64,000 nt of DNA from Gemmatimonadota bacterium (GTDB taxonomy: Bacteria > Gemmatimonadota > Gemmatimonadetes > Longimicrobiales > Gaopeijiaceae): the NCBI GenBank assembly GCA_027623325.1, contig JAQBXY010000005.1, positions 114,020 to 178,019 on the forward strand, read 5' to 3'. Under the pieces are notes generated by a model, which was given only the letters and a program-made list of their open reading frames with translations, was not told where the DNA came from and searched no databases. The translations under genes were made by a program, and so were the position numbers. This document shows positions 1 through 8,704 of this stretch, piece by piece. Position 1 is the first letter of the stretch. Each line of letters starts with the position of its first letter.

Positions 1-2
1 CG

Positions 3-803
3 GGCTGTGCGATCGTCTACGCGCCCACTCGGCGTTGGGTCGAAACCGTGCGCGACGATTTGGCCCGTCGAGGGATACGAGCCGAGGCGTACCACGCGGG
101 CCTTCCCGGTCCGGAGCGTTCACGAGTCCAGGCGGCCTTCATGACCGGTGCCTGCCGGGTCGTGGTTGCGACCAATGCCTTCGGCATGGGCATCGACAAG
201 GCGGATGTGCGAACGGTCGTCCATGTTCAGTTGCCCGCGACCCTCGAGTCCTACTACCAGGAGGCCGGCCGTGCCGGTCGGGACGGCGAGTCCGCCCTGT
301 GCCTCGCGTTTCACGGCCGACGTGATCGACTCCTGGTCGATCGATTCATCGCCCGGACGCACCCGAAGTCGGTGGAACTCTGGCGACTCCACCGCTCTCT
401 GAGGCGCCACGCCGACCGCTTCGGCGTGGCGCGCGTCGACGATCCAGGGATTGTTCGTGTGCTCGGGGGCCGCCCGACAGAGTGGCTCATGGGTGAGTCG
501 GAGGGTCCGCTCGGAGCGCTCGAGCGAGCCGGAGGCATTCGCAGGCTGGGAACGGAAGGGGACTCTGCAGGGTCTTGTAGCTGTCTCGTAGGTGTGTCGG
601 CGCGGGTAGACTTCGGGTCCTCAGCGCGCGGACGCCGCCGGGTTCGGGGGAAACTAGGGGCGGTCCTGCGCTTCGCCCGAGCCAAGGGATGCCGCCGTCA
701 GGCCCTTCTTCGCTATTTTGGGGAGGTGGCGCCCAGAAGCTGTGGGCGGTGCGATCAGTGTGGTTACGACCTCGGAGCCGGATTTCCGCCCTTTGATCGA
801 TAG
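3..803 (+). CDS. recQ: ATP-dependent DNA helicase RecQ (3' part; start lies before the window)
   Basis: This is the C-terminal part of a RecQ-family 3'-5' DNA helicase that acts in recombination and fork repair. The frame is open from base 3, so the N-terminal Walker A and DEAH half lies outside the window. Visible parts are the second RecA-like domain, with motif V ([16 protein letters not shown]) and motif VI ([12 protein letters not shown]), and then a zinc-binding region. All four expected cysteines are present: one in [13 protein letters not shown] and three in SCGRCDQC. The protein stops soon after the zinc site, so no HRDC domain follows. Its end overlaps the likely start of the acyl-CoA dehydrogenase gene by about 44 bases, which suggests co-transcription. 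Confidence 0.95.
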   Translation, partial: GCAIVYAPTRRWVETVRDDLARRGIRAEAYHAGLPGPERSRVQAAFMTGACRVVVATNAFGMGIDKADVRTVVHVQLPATLESYYQEAGRAGRDGESALCLAFHGRRDRLLVDRFIARTHPKSVELWRLHRSLRRHADRFGVARVDDPGIVRVLGGRPTEWLMGESEGPLGALERAGGIRRLGTEGDSAGSCSCLVGVSARVDFGSSARGRRRVRGKLGAVLRFARAKGCRRQALLRYFGEVAPRSCGRCDQCGYDLGAGFPPFDR

Positions 804-2064
804 ATATCTCACAGAAGAACACGTAGCTCTCCGCGAACGAGTGGCACGTTTCGGTCGCGAGTCGATCGAGCCCGTGGCCCGCGAACTCGACGAGACTGGG
901 GACTTTCCCTGGGAGAACGTCCAGCGGATGGCGGAGATGGGGCTGTTCGGCGTTCCCGTGCCGGAACACTTCGGAGGCATGGGGCTGGACTATCTCAGCT
1001 ACATCCTCGTGATCGAAGAACTCGCCAAGTTCGACGCGAGCCATTCGATCACCGTTTCCGCCCACACGACACTTGGCATGTCGCCGATCCTCGCGTTCGG
1101 CACGGAAGATCAAAAGGAAAGGTTCGTTCCGCCCCTCGCGTCGGGCGAAGTCCTGGGCGGGTTCGGTCTGACCGAACCGGGAGCCGGTTCAGATGCATCC
1201 GGCACGCGCACTCGAGCCGTCCGTGACGGAGCGGGTTTCCGGATCAACGGCTCGAAGATCTTCATCACGAACGCGGGTGTCGGGGAAATTTTCGTGGCGA
1301 CCGCCGTCACGACGCCGCGTAAGGGTTCGAAGGGCATCAGCAGCTTCATCGTATGTAAGCCGACCGTGGACCTCGACAGAGCTAAGGTCCTGGGCTGTGG
1401 GCATCGAGCGGACCTGCCGTTCACGGAAGGCGTCCGGGCGGGGGAAAAGGAAGACAAGATGGGCTGGCGCGCGTCGGACACGCGCGAGCTTCATTTCGAG
1501 GACGCGTTCGTCCCCGAGGACCAGCAGTTGGGGGAAGAGGGCCAGGGCTTCGTGAACTTCATGAAGACGCTCGACGCCGGACGGATCGGGGTGGCGGCGT
1601 TGTCACTCGGCCTGGCCGAGGGCGCGCTGGAGTCTGCAGTTCGGTACACGCACGGCCGGAAGCAGTTCGGACAGCCGGTTTGGGACTTCCAGCAAGTGCA
1701 GTTCCGCATGGCGGACATCGCGACCGACATCGAAGCTGGGCGGCACCTCACCTACCACGCGGCGTGGCTCAAGGACCAGGGCGCCCCGTTCGCAAAACAG
1801 GCGGCCATGGCCAAGCTGTTCTGTTCCGAGCTCGCCATGCGTGCGTCGTTGGGGGCGATCCAGGTGATGGGAGGCGCGGGCTACACGAGTGACTATCCGG
1901 TCGAGCGGATGATGCGCGACGCGAAAATCTGTGAGATCGGCGAGGGGACGAATGAGATTCAACGGCTGGTCATCGCCCGTCAGTTGCTGGGCGAAGTGAT
2001 GACCGAGCCCCGGAAGGAATCAGCACCCGCGGACCTGGTGTCCGCGGGCGCATCGGTGAACTAA
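760..2064 (+). CDS. Acyl-CoA dehydrogenase
   Basis: This is an FAD-dependent acyl-CoA dehydrogenase that makes the alpha,beta double bond in acyl-CoA oxidation and passes electrons to ETF. The protein shows the FAD-binding signature [16 protein letters not shown], the [14 protein letters not shown] segment, and a C-terminal [11 protein letters not shown] containing the catalytic-type glutamate. The frame is open from 718. I prefer the GTG at 760, because it places about 15 residues before the first helix ([12 protein letters not shown]), as is usual in the family. About ten extra residues lie just before KEDKMG compared with common short-chain enzymes. Substrate chain length cannot be told from sequence. 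It would supply enoyl-CoA to the hydratases further along. Confidence 0.93.
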   Translation: MVTTSEPDFRPLIDRYLTEEHVALRERVARFGRESIEPVARELDETGDFPWENVQRMAEMGLFGVPVPEHFGGMGLDYLSYILVIEELAKFDASHSITVSAHTTLGMSPILAFGTEDQKERFVPPLASGEVLGGFGLTEPGAGSDASGTRTRAVRDGAGFRINGSKIFITNAGVGEIFVATAVTTPRKGSKGISSFIVCKPTVDLDRAKVLGCGHRADLPFTEGVRAGEKEDKMGWRASDTRELHFEDAFVPEDQQLGEEGQGFVNFMKTLDAGRIGVAALSLGLAEGALESAVRYTHGRKQFGQPVWDFQQVQFRMADIATDIEAGRHLTYHAAWLKDQGAPFAKQAAMAKLFCSELAMRASLGAIQVMGGAGYTSDYPVERMMRDAKICEIGEGTNEIQRLVIARQLLGEVMTEPRKESAPADLVSAGASVN

Positions 2065-2253
2065 CAACGTCGGCCGTGGCGAGGGGTGTTGGCGTCCGAA
2101 CCCACTTCAGGGAGACGCCACCACATCGCGCCCGGAGAAACCGGAGGCCAGACGGTCGCCGGAACGGGTCGTCAGCACTTGCGGCGGGCAGTTCCGGGAC
2201 GCGGCTGGGACCGGTGGGGGTCAAGCGGCCCGACACAAAAACTGGAGAAAAGC

Positions 2254-3807
2254 TTGGGGAGAGAAATCCTCGTGAGCGCCAACCCGCAAGAAGCCTGGGT
2301 AGCGCTCCTAGAAGACAAGAAGCTCGTGGAAATCATGTTCGACCGACCCGACCAGGATCGGATCTTGGGCGACATATTCCTCGGGAAGGTCGACGCCGTC
2401 CTGCCAGGTATTCAGGCGGCCTTCGTCGATATCGGAACCGGGAAGGCCGGCTTCCTGCACGTCTCGGACCTCAACCTCGACGAGGACGAGGACGATGACG
2501 AGAGCAATGGGAATGGGAACGGGAAGGGACGCGGCAGGGGTAGCCACCGAAACCGAAAGCTCCCGCCTATTCAGGATCACATAAAGAAGGGTCAGGAAAT
2601 CCTGGTCCAGGTGACCAAGGAGTCGATCAGCACAAAGGGGCCTCGATTAACGGCTCAGGTCTCTTTACCGGGCCGGTTTCTGGTATACATGCCTTATGCC
2701 TCGCGCGTGGGTGTCAGCCGGAAGATCGAGGGGCGCGACCAACGGACGAAGCTGCGCAAGATGGCGCAGAAGATTCTGCCCGATAATAGCGGAGGTCTGA
2801 TCGTTCGCACGGTGGGCGAAGAGGTCACGCCCGAGAAGCTGGAGCATGAGTTCAAGCGCCTCCACGAACGGTGGACCAAGATCCAGGGTGACGCGAACGC
2901 CCGCAGTGCGCCGGCCCTGGTGCATCGGGAGGCGACACTCATCAGCGGCGTGATCCGTGACCTCTTCAGTGACAAGTTCGAGGCACTACGCGTCGACTCC
3001 CAGGCCCCGTACGATGAGATCGTCGAGTACGTGCAGAGTGTCGACCCCGACTTGCTCAGCCGAGTGCATCTCCACGAGGGCCCGATCCCTCTCTTCGATC
3101 TGTATGGAGTCGAGGAGGAGATCCAGAAGGCGTTCCGACGCAGCGTTACCCTGAAGTCAGGCGGGACGCTCGTCATCGAGCCGACCGAGGCACTGGTGTC
3201 GATCGACGTAAACACCGGTCGGTTTACGGGGAAAGGGAAGAAGGACCCCGAACAGACCATCCTGAGTACGAATCTCGAGGCGGCGCGTGAGATCGCGAAG
3301 CAACTCCGGCTGCGGGACGTCGGCGGAATCATCGTCGTCGACTTCATCGACATGGAGTCCCAGGAGAACCGCGACAAGGTCGTTCGAGAGCTTCGATCCC
3401 ATTTGGCTAACGATCGAGCCCGGACGAAGGCGTTCGAGGTTTCGAATCTCGGATTGATCGAGATGACCCGGCAGCGGGTCAGGCCGTCACTCTTTAATTC
3501 ACTGACCGCGATCTGTACGTCGTGCGGTGGAATCGGTCGGGTCTACACACCCGCGACCGTGGTCCGCCAGATCGAGCGTACACTTACGCGGGCCGGGGCA
3601 TCGAAGGAAGAGAAGAGTATCGTCGTTCGGGTTCACCCCGAGGTGGCCCTGCGCGTCATCGAGGAAGAACCCGGCCTCTTGAAGCGGCTGCGAAGCGGAA
3701 CCCGTATGGAGCTCGAGATGCGGGACGACCCGCTCATGCGACTCGACGAGTTCCGGCTCCTGTCCGGGCCGGCGGAGACCGACGTGACAGACAAGTACGC
3801 GGCCTGA
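2254..3807 (+). CDS. rng: Ribonuclease E/G family endoribonuclease
   Basis: This is an RNase G/E-type endoribonuclease of about 517 residues, acting in rRNA maturation and mRNA decay. I chose the TTG at 2254. It gives the typical N-terminus (GREILVSANPQEAWVALLED) and follows a GGAGAAA ribosome-binding site at 2244-2250, whereas the frame further upstream has no family character. The S1 RNA-binding domain (IQAAFVDIGTGKAGFLHV) is interrupted by an acidic then Asn/Gly/basic-rich insert at about nucleotides 2480-2560. The catalytic aspartates lie in VSIDVNTGRFTGKG and VVDFIDMESQ, and the zinc-link cysteines in CTSCGGIG. rplU and rpmA follow, an order common in several phyla. Confidence 0.95.
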   Translation: MGREILVSANPQEAWVALLEDKKLVEIMFDRPDQDRILGDIFLGKVDAVLPGIQAAFVDIGTGKAGFLHVSDLNLDEDEDDDESNGNGNGKGRGRGSHRNRKLPPIQDHIKKGQEILVQVTKESISTKGPRLTAQVSLPGRFLVYMPYASRVGVSRKIEGRDQRTKLRKMAQKILPDNSGGLIVRTVGEEVTPEKLEHEFKRLHERWTKIQGDANARSAPALVHREATLISGVIRDLFSDKFEALRVDSQAPYDEIVEYVQSVDPDLLSRVHLHEGPIPLFDLYGVEEEIQKAFRRSVTLKSGGTLVIEPTEALVSIDVNTGRFTGKGKKDPEQTILSTNLEAAREIAKQLRLRDVGGIIVVDFIDMESQENRDKVVRELRSHLANDRARTKAFEVSNLGLIEMTRQRVRPSLFNSLTAICTSCGGIGRVYTPATVVRQIERTLTRAGASKEEKSIVVRVHPEVALRVIEEEPGLLKRLRSGTRMELEMRDDPLMRLDEFRLLSGPAETDVTDKYAA

Positions 3808-3901
3808 AGGCCACGCAGCGACACATCTTGACCGGCCCGCCTGACGGTTCGACATTTACAGGCTCTACACCGAAGTCCGAGCGAAATCGGGAACTCGAAA
3901 C

Positions 3902-4219
3902 ATGTACGCGTTTTTTCAAACTGGTGGCAAACAATTCCGGGCTGAGCCTGGCGTGCGCCTCCGCATTCCCACGCTCCAGAACGAGCCTGGGGATTCGGTG
4001 ACCTTCGAGCACGTGCTTCTTACCGGTGACGGTGAGGAGAGCGTGCGTGTGGGTACGCCCACGGTCGACGGGGCCTCGGTTACGGCCGAAGTGCTCCGCC
4101 ACGGTCGCGGTGACAAGATCATCGTCTTCAAGCGGAAACGCCGGAAGGGGTATCGCAAGAAGCAGGGACACCGGCAGAACTTTACCGAAATCCGGATCGA
4201 CGCAGTCGCTCTCGGTTGA
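3902..4219 (+). CDS. rplU: 50S ribosomal protein L21
   Basis: This is bacterial ribosomal protein L21, which binds 23S rRNA domain II in the large subunit. At 105 residues it has the standard family length. The N-terminus MYAFFQTGGKQFRAEPG and the basic C-terminal KRKRRKGYRKKQGHRQ are diagnostic. The gene lies 94 bases after rng and 32 bases before rpmA, so L21 and L27 are almost certainly co-transcribed. Nothing is unusual about it. Confidence 0.98.
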   Translation: MYAFFQTGGKQFRAEPGVRLRIPTLQNEPGDSVTFEHVLLTGDGEESVRVGTPTVDGASVTAEVLRHGRGDKIIVFKRKRRKGYRKKQGHRQNFTEIRIDAVALG

Positions 4220-4251
4220 GCCCGGCGATCCAGATCGATATAGGGTAAATC

Positions 4252-4506
4252 ATGGCACATAAGAAAGGCGTAGGCTCCAGCCGTAACGGTCGGGACAGCA
4301 ACCCGAACCGTCTCGGCGTCAAGCGCGCGGGTGGTCAGCCGGTTCGTGCCGGCAGCATCATCGTGCGCCAGCGCGGAACGCGTATTCACGCGGGACGCAA
4401 TGTGGGTCGCGGTAACGACGATACACTGTTTTCTCTCATCGACGGTGTCGTGACGTTTGAGCGCATGAAGGCGCGCAACGTCGTCTCGGTTTACGCGGCA
4501 GAGTAG
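4252..4506 (+). CDS. rpmA: 50S ribosomal protein L27
   Basis: This is bacterial ribosomal protein L27, whose N-terminal tail reaches towards the peptidyl-transferase centre. At 84 residues it has the usual length. The N-terminus reads [17 protein letters not shown], so there is no Firmicutes-type cleavable N-terminal extension. [16 protein letters not shown] is the family core. It is the last gene of the rng-rplU-rpmA block; a 10-bp inverted repeat follows its stop. Confidence 0.98.
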   Translation: MAHKKGVGSSRNGRDSNPNRLGVKRAGGQPVRAGSIIVRQRGTRIHAGRNVGRGNDDTLFSLIDGVVTFERMKARNVVSVYAAE

Positions 4507-4523
4507 GTCCCCCATCCGCTTTC

Positions 4524-4563
4524 GAGGTCCGGCTGGACGGCGTTTCGCTGTCGGCCGGACCTC
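4524..4563 (+). terminator. Inverted repeat after rpmA, possible terminator
   Basis: A perfect 10-bp inverted repeat, GAGGTCCGGC at 4524-4533 and GCCGGACCTC at 4554-4563, is separated by a 20-base loop and sits 17 bases after the rpmA stop. The stem is strong, but the following bases (TTCGCATCC) are not a proper T-run. It could be a weak or Rho-assisted terminator, or the first hairpin of the structured leader before the next gene. Confidence 0.5.
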
Positions 4564-4570
4564 TTCGCAT

Positions 4571-4655
4571 CCGTGTGCTCAGGCACACGGTTGGAACGCC
4601 TGATCCTCCCCGGGGTTCTTGATCGGAACCTGAAGACCCCTTAGGGCGTAAGGGG
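4571..4655 (+). other. Hairpin cluster in the leader of the lytic transglycosylase gene
   Basis: Three further perfect hairpins lie between the rpmA repeat and the next ribosome-binding site. They are CCGTGTGC/GCACACGG at 4571-4590 (4-base loop), GGTTC/GAACC at 4614-4630 (7-base loop) and CCCCTTA/TAAGGGG at 4637-4655 (5-base loop). An AGGAGG follows at 4674-4679. I could not match the layout to a known riboswitch consensus, including the c-di-AMP and c-di-GMP classes that often precede wall-hydrolase genes. A structured 5' leader is inferred from the stems alone. Confidence 0.4.
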
Positions 4656-4685
4656 GGGCAGGGCGACACTAGAAGGAGGTGGACC

Positions 4686-5708
4686 ATGTCTACCATTGAC
4701 CTTCGCGGGCCGCTTGCCCGTGTCGATAGATGGGACTCGCAGGAAGAGTCTCAGCAGGTCCGGAGGGTCGAGTTTTCGCGACCCCGGTGGTTGGGGTCCC
4801 TGATGGTCGCGCCGCTCCTCGCGGTGCCCATCCTCTGGTTCGACCAGGATCCCGTTCTCCAAACCATGACCCTGGATGCGGTCGCGGTGGGTGCGCCGGC
4901 GTTGGCCGGGATTCCGCTCGACGTGAATCCGAAGGTCCAGCGCTGGCTGGAAGCGTTCCAGACGACGAGGCGCCCGGAACTGGATGACCTGCTTCAGCGA
5001 CGCGGACTCTATGGCGAGATGATCCGGGGTAAGCTGAGAGAGCGGGGCATGCCCGAAGAACTGGTCTACATCCCCATGGTCGAGTCGGGCCTGTCGCCGC
5101 TAGCGGTGTCCCGTGTGTCCGCGGTGGGCCTGTGGCAGTTCATGAGTCCGACAGCCACGCAGTATGGCCTGCGCCTCGACGAATATGTCGACGAGCGCCG
5201 CGACCCCGTGAGGGCTACCGACGCAGCGCTGGATTACCTCGAATGGCTCTATGGGCGCTTCGGTGGGTCGTGGTACCTGGCGGCTGCCGCGTACAACGCG
5301 GGTCCGGGCCGAGTGGAGAGAGTCTTGAATCGTCACGCGGGCGGACGCATGGGGAACGAGAACCTCTACTGGGAGATTCTCGAGTACCTCCCGCGTGAGA
5401 CTCGCGAGTACATCCCGAAACTGGTGGCGGTTACGTTGCTTGCCAACGCTGCCGACGTCATCGGCGTCAACCACGATGGCTTTCCGCCCTATCGATACGA
5501 GAACGTGTTCGTCCCGGGCGGAACGACGCTAAAGAGTGTCGCCTCCGCGCTCGGCATCGGGGTGGCAACGCTGCGCACGCTCAACCCGCACCTTACACTC
5601 GAAGTGACCCCACCGGGGGAGATGTTCGGAGTTCGCATTCCGCTCGGTGGGGGCGCCACCGTAGTGAAGGCCATGGCCCGTGTTGGTCGGGCGCGTAGAA
5701 CCGACTAG
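4686..5708 (+). CDS. Membrane-anchored lytic murein transglycosylase (MltD/Slt type) with a LysM-like tail
   Basis: This 340-residue wall enzyme cleaves the MurNAc-GlcNAc bond to leave 1,6-anhydroMurNAc. An N-terminal hydrophobic segment at about residues 37-52 anchors or exports it. The SLT domain carries the catalytic glutamate E133 in VESGLSP, then GLWQFMSPTA (148-157) and AYNAGPGRV (202-210). The last 60 residues (GTTLKSVASALGIGVATL and on) look like one degenerate LysM repeat for glycan binding. A strong AGGAGG lies 6 bases before the ATG. The stop codon interlocks with that of the convergent chorismate mutase gene in the bases CTAG at 5705-5708. Confidence 0.92.
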   Translation: MSTIDLRGPLARVDRWDSQEESQQVRRVEFSRPRWLGSLMVAPLLAVPILWFDQDPVLQTMTLDAVAVGAPALAGIPLDVNPKVQRWLEAFQTTRRPELDDLLQRRGLYGEMIRGKLRERGMPEELVYIPMVESGLSPLAVSRVSAVGLWQFMSPTATQYGLRLDEYVDERRDPVRATDAALDYLEWLYGRFGGSWYLAAAAYNAGPGRVERVLNRHAGGRMGNENLYWEILEYLPRETREYIPKLVAVTLLANAADVIGVNHDGFPPYRYENVFVPGGTTLKSVASALGIGVATLRTLNPHLTLEVTPPGEMFGVRIPLGGGATVVKAMARVGRARRTD

Positions 5709-6043
5709 GGCCCTGCCACCTCGTCGGCTCCGGGGCTAGAGAGGGGCGGGCCCCATCGGGTTCGTCCCTCTTGTTCGGCCCGCGCGGACGCGATGATACG
5801 CCAGATGATGTCGCGCATGAGTTCTTCGTCCGCGTGCGACTCGCGCGCGATCTCGGCGGCCCGCCGTACGACCCGCGCCTCCTGCTCGGGATCGAGGATC
5901 GGAACGCCGAGTGCCGCTTTCGCCGCTCCGACCGCGAGCACCAGTTCCCGCCGGCGACCCACGATTTGGACCAACTCGCGATCGACGGCCTGAATCTGCT
6001 TTCGGAGGTCGTCGAGGGCGGCGTCGGGAGGCAGATCGGTCAT
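5705..6043 (-). CDS. Chorismate mutase, AroQ type
   Basis: This is a stand-alone 112-residue AroQ-fold chorismate mutase that converts chorismate to prephenate for Phe/Tyr synthesis. The helical core reads LRKQIQAVDRELVQIVGRRR, AAKAALGVPILDPEQE and a C-terminal IIWRIIASARAEQ. These match the family's first arginine, the second-arginine helix, the lysine, the aspartate and the terminal glutamine. The usual DPxRE is DPEQE here, so the position of E. coli Arg51 is glutamine. The start is the ATG at 6043, whose ATGA overlaps the symporter stop, so the two are translationally coupled. A longer upstream frame inside the symporter gene has no homology and was discarded. Confidence 0.88.
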   Translation of the reverse strand: MTDLPPDAALDDLRKQIQAVDRELVQIVGRRRELVLAVGAAKAALGVPILDPEQEARVVRRAAEIARESHADEELMRDIIWRIIASARAEQEGRTRWGPPLSSPGADEVAGP

Positions 6044-7500
6044 GAGACGAACGACGCCACGTGATCTTCGTCCTGGACCGGCGTGGCGAAGCTGACGGCG
6101 ATCAGCACGGGAACGTGTACGATCAAGCCGAGAATGCCCTCGTGCATGTCGAAGGGCTTCCAGCCGGGGTTCTGCCAGAAGAAGAAGGCGGTCGCAGTGC
6201 CGGCAATAAGGCCCGCGAGCACGCCAGCGGTCGTGGCTCGTCTCCAATACAGGGCCGCGACCACAGGGGGAGCGAACTGGGAGATGATCCCGTATGCCGA
6301 AGCCAGCAGGAGAACGAGCGACGAGTCAGGATCCAGAGCGAAGTAGTAGGCGACGACACCTGTGAGTAGGACGGTCGCCCGCATGAGCGCGCGCTGCGCC
6401 CTCTCGCTCAGGTCGACGAATTTGGTCACGCCGTCTTCCACGAGGACCGAGGCCGACGCGTGGAGGAGGGCATCGCCCGTAGACATGGACGCCGACAGCG
6501 CGCCGGCGCAGAACAGCCCCACCACGATCGAAGGGAGGTTCGTTTCCAGAATCATGAACGGGAGAATGAAGTCGGCCGAGGGAGGAGCTCCGCCCGTGAA
6601 AAGTACTCCCGCGAATCCGATCAGAAGGACCGGAATCAAGAAGAGCTGGAAGGTGGGGAAGAGCATGACTGTGCGCCGAAGGGTGTCGTCATCTTTGGCG
6701 TTGAACGCCTTCATGAAGAGGTGGGGCCACATCATCAGGCCGACCGCGCTGACCAAGATGAACGTGGAATACGCACCCCAGGTCCACGGTTCACCGTTGG
6801 CTCCGAGGCCGGGCGGTGTGAGCAGTTCCGGCTTCACTGCGGCGATCTGCGTGAACATCTCGCCGATGCCGCCGTAAAGACGGTGTGGCAGGTACAGCCC
6901 TAGCGTCCAGGCGATGACCACCATGAAGATTCCCTGGAACGTATTCGTCCAACCCACCGCCATCGCGCCAGCGGCGAGGACGTACACGACGACGACCCCG
7001 TAGGAAACGAGTGCCCCGAGCCAGAGCGGCACGTGTCCGTCGGTGACGGCTTCGATCACGATCCCGGCGCCGCGCATCTGCAACGTCACATAGGGGACGA
7101 ATGCGACCAGACTCAATAGCGCGATCGTCGCCGACAGCGTGCGTGACGGGAAGCGACCCGTGATGAGCTGTGCCTGCGTCACGTAGCCAAACTTGCGACC
7201 CAGCGAGGCCACGCGCGGCCCGATCCAGTAGAACGGGGCCATTCCCAATGCGCCGTATGCGAGGATGTAGAAGGCAGCAGCGCCCCGCGAATAGGCCCAT
7301 CCGGGTCCTCCGAGGAACGCGAACGCGCTGAACACCGACGCACCGGTAACGAAATACATGACGACGAGGCCAAAGCTTCGATCCGCTGCGACATATCCGG
7401 CGACACTCTGCGACGACTTTCGACCGGCGAGGAGACCGATCGTGAGCGTCAGCGCGAGGTAGGCCGCGATGATGATGGTGACGACGACCCACCGTTCCAT
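6040..7500 (-). CDS. Sodium:solute symporter family protein
   Basis: This 486-residue inner-membrane permease of the SSS family should import an organic solute with Na+. The start at 7500 (MERWVVVTIIIAAYLALTL) opens directly into the first membrane helix. Family landmarks include SFGLVVMYFVTGASVFSAFA, the GYVTQAQLITGRF loop and GALSASMSTGDALLHASAS, with about 13 hydrophobic segments. It overlaps the DUF3311 gene before it (ATGA at 7499-7502) and the chorismate mutase gene after it. An SSS permease behind a DUF3311 subunit is a recurring pair, often annotated as pantothenate- or monocarboxylate-like. The substrate here is unknown. Confidence 0.9.
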   Translation of the reverse strand: MERWVVVTIIIAAYLALTLTIGLLAGRKSSQSVAGYVAADRSFGLVVMYFVTGASVFSAFAFLGGPGWAYSRGAAAFYILAYGALGMAPFYWIGPRVASLGRKFGYVTQAQLITGRFPSRTLSATIALLSLVAFVPYVTLQMRGAGIVIEAVTDGHVPLWLGALVSYGVVVVYVLAAGAMAVGWTNTFQGIFMVVIAWTLGLYLPHRLYGGIGEMFTQIAAVKPELLTPPGLGANGEPWTWGAYSTFILVSAVGLMMWPHLFMKAFNAKDDDTLRRTVMLFPTFQLFLIPVLLIGFAGVLFTGGAPPSADFILPFMILETNLPSIVVGLFCAGALSASMSTGDALLHASASVLVEDGVTKFVDLSERAQRALMRATVLLTGVVAYYFALDPDSSLVLLLASAYGIISQFAPPVVAALYWRRATTAGVLAGLIAGTATAFFFWQNPGWKPFDMHEGILGLIVHVPVLIAVSFATPVQDEDHVASFVS

Positions 7501-7721
7501 CAGCCCGTACCCCCGTCCCGGTACCGCTTCTCGACTCTGTCGAGGAGGAAAAGGACGACGACGGAGCCAGCGATCCAGGCCGCGATCCACGCCATCGATA
7601 ACGGGAGCCCAAGGACGAGGGGTTCGATGCGGGCAAACGGCACCAGGCCAGGCCACGTCACTGAGATCAAGGCTGCCGTGAAGTAGAGGCCGGTGAGGGT
7701 GCGAGCGGTCTTGAGTCTCAT
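7500..7721 (-). CDS. DUF3311 small membrane protein, symporter partner
   Basis: This 73-residue protein has two hydrophobic segments (TLTGLYFTAALISVTW and SMAWIAAWIAGSVVVLFLL) and ends in a short charged tail, RVEKRYRDGG. Size, topology and position directly before an SSS permease match DUF3311, which usually accompanies such transporters and may act as a small auxiliary subunit. The ATG at 7721 is used because the upstream frame is not membrane-like. Its TGA overlaps the ATG of the symporter. Function is inferred from context only. Confidence 0.8.
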   Translation of the reverse strand: MRLKTARTLTGLYFTAALISVTWPGLVPFARIEPLVLGLPLSMAWIAAWIAGSVVVLFLLDRVEKRYRDGGTG

Positions 7722-7849
7722 CGAGCGTAGGCGGGGTAGAGGGTAGGCTCGGCGCCAAGATCCCAAACTAGCCTTCGCTGGCCTCTGCCGCACGGGCACG
7801 CACGAATCCCGCCCGCCGGCCTGGAAACACCCCGATTGTCGCGCCTTTG

Positions 7850-8632
7850 CTACCGCCCGGTGAAGTTGGGTTTCCGCTTCGCCACAAACGCGGCGACGCC
7901 CTCGCGGCCGTCGTCCGAAGCGAACGCATCGAGAAAGCGCTCCATCTCATAGACGAGTCCGTCTGCGAGCGGCAGCTCGAACGCGGCCCGGATCGCGTCC
8001 TTGGCGAGTCGCAGTGATACGGGACTCCAGCGAGTCATGCGACCCGCGAGCTCGATCGCCCGCTCCAGATGGGTGCCCTCGTCCACGAGGACGTCGATCA
8101 GGCCAATGCGATGTGCCTCGTCTGCCTCGATGAAGTCTCCGGTAAACGAGATGATCGAGGCCCATCCGCGGCCGACCAGGCGCGCCAAGCGTTGCGTTCC
8201 CCCGCCACCTGGGATCAGACCGATCCGAATCTCGGCCTGACTGATGCGCGTTGTCGAGTCGGCGACCCGGATATCACAGGCCAGCGCGAGTTCTGAGCCA
8301 CCGCCGATGCAGAATCCGTGGATCGCCGCGATGACGGGCTTGGGAAAGTCAGCTACGGCCTCATAGATCCGTTTCGTCCGGTAGACCGCCCGCTGCTCGT
8401 CGGCGGTCCGAGCGGCGAACTCCGTGATGTCCGCTCCCGCGACGAAGGCCTTCTCGCCCATTCCGTGGATCACAACGGCGCGCACGGCATCGTCTTCCGC
8501 CAGGGCGTCGAAGGTCTCCATGAGCACGCCGCGCACTTCTGCGTTCAGTGCGTTGAGCTTGTCCGGGCGGTTGAGGGAAATGACGGCGATGTGGTCGTCA
8601 CGGATCTCGACTAACACGGGGGCGTCGGTCAT
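7850..8632 (-). CDS. Enoyl-CoA hydratase/isomerase family protein
   Basis: This 260-residue crotonase-fold enzyme probably hydrates 2-enoyl-CoA to 3-hydroxyacyl-CoA. The oxyanion-hole region (AFVAGADI and GFCIGGGSELALACDIR) and both catalytic-type glutamates, in GGGSELA and SQAEIRIGLIPGGGGTQRL, are present, so hydratase rather than pure isomerase activity is likely. The C-terminus ends in AFVAKRKPNFTGR, typical of short-chain hydratases. It lies at the downstream end of the minus-strand CoA-ester gene run, separated from it by the TMTC-like gene. A second hydratase sits at 13969-14769. Confidence 0.93.
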   Translation of the reverse strand: MTDAPVLVEIRDDHIAVISLNRPDKLNALNAEVRGVLMETFDALAEDDAVRAVVIHGMGEKAFVAGADITEFAARTADEQRAVYRTKRIYEAVADFPKPVIAAIHGFCIGGGSELALACDIRVADSTTRISQAEIRIGLIPGGGGTQRLARLVGRGWASIISFTGDFIEADEAHRIGLIDVLVDEGTHLERAIELAGRMTRWSPVSLRLAKDAIRAAFELPLADGLVYEMERFLDAFASDDGREGVAAFVAKRKPNFTGR

Positions 8633-8704
8633 GCGGACTCCGAAGGTTTGGCACGTGGTTTTGCGTACGGTGCTGCCGAAAAGCTCGCGATCCTGGCTCT
8701 CTAC

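Noticed and set aside
4571..4655. A known riboswitch (c-di-AMP, c-di-GMP, cobalamin, TPP) in the transglycosylase leader.
   Set aside because: Core conserved bases of these classes are not found; only the hairpins are supported.
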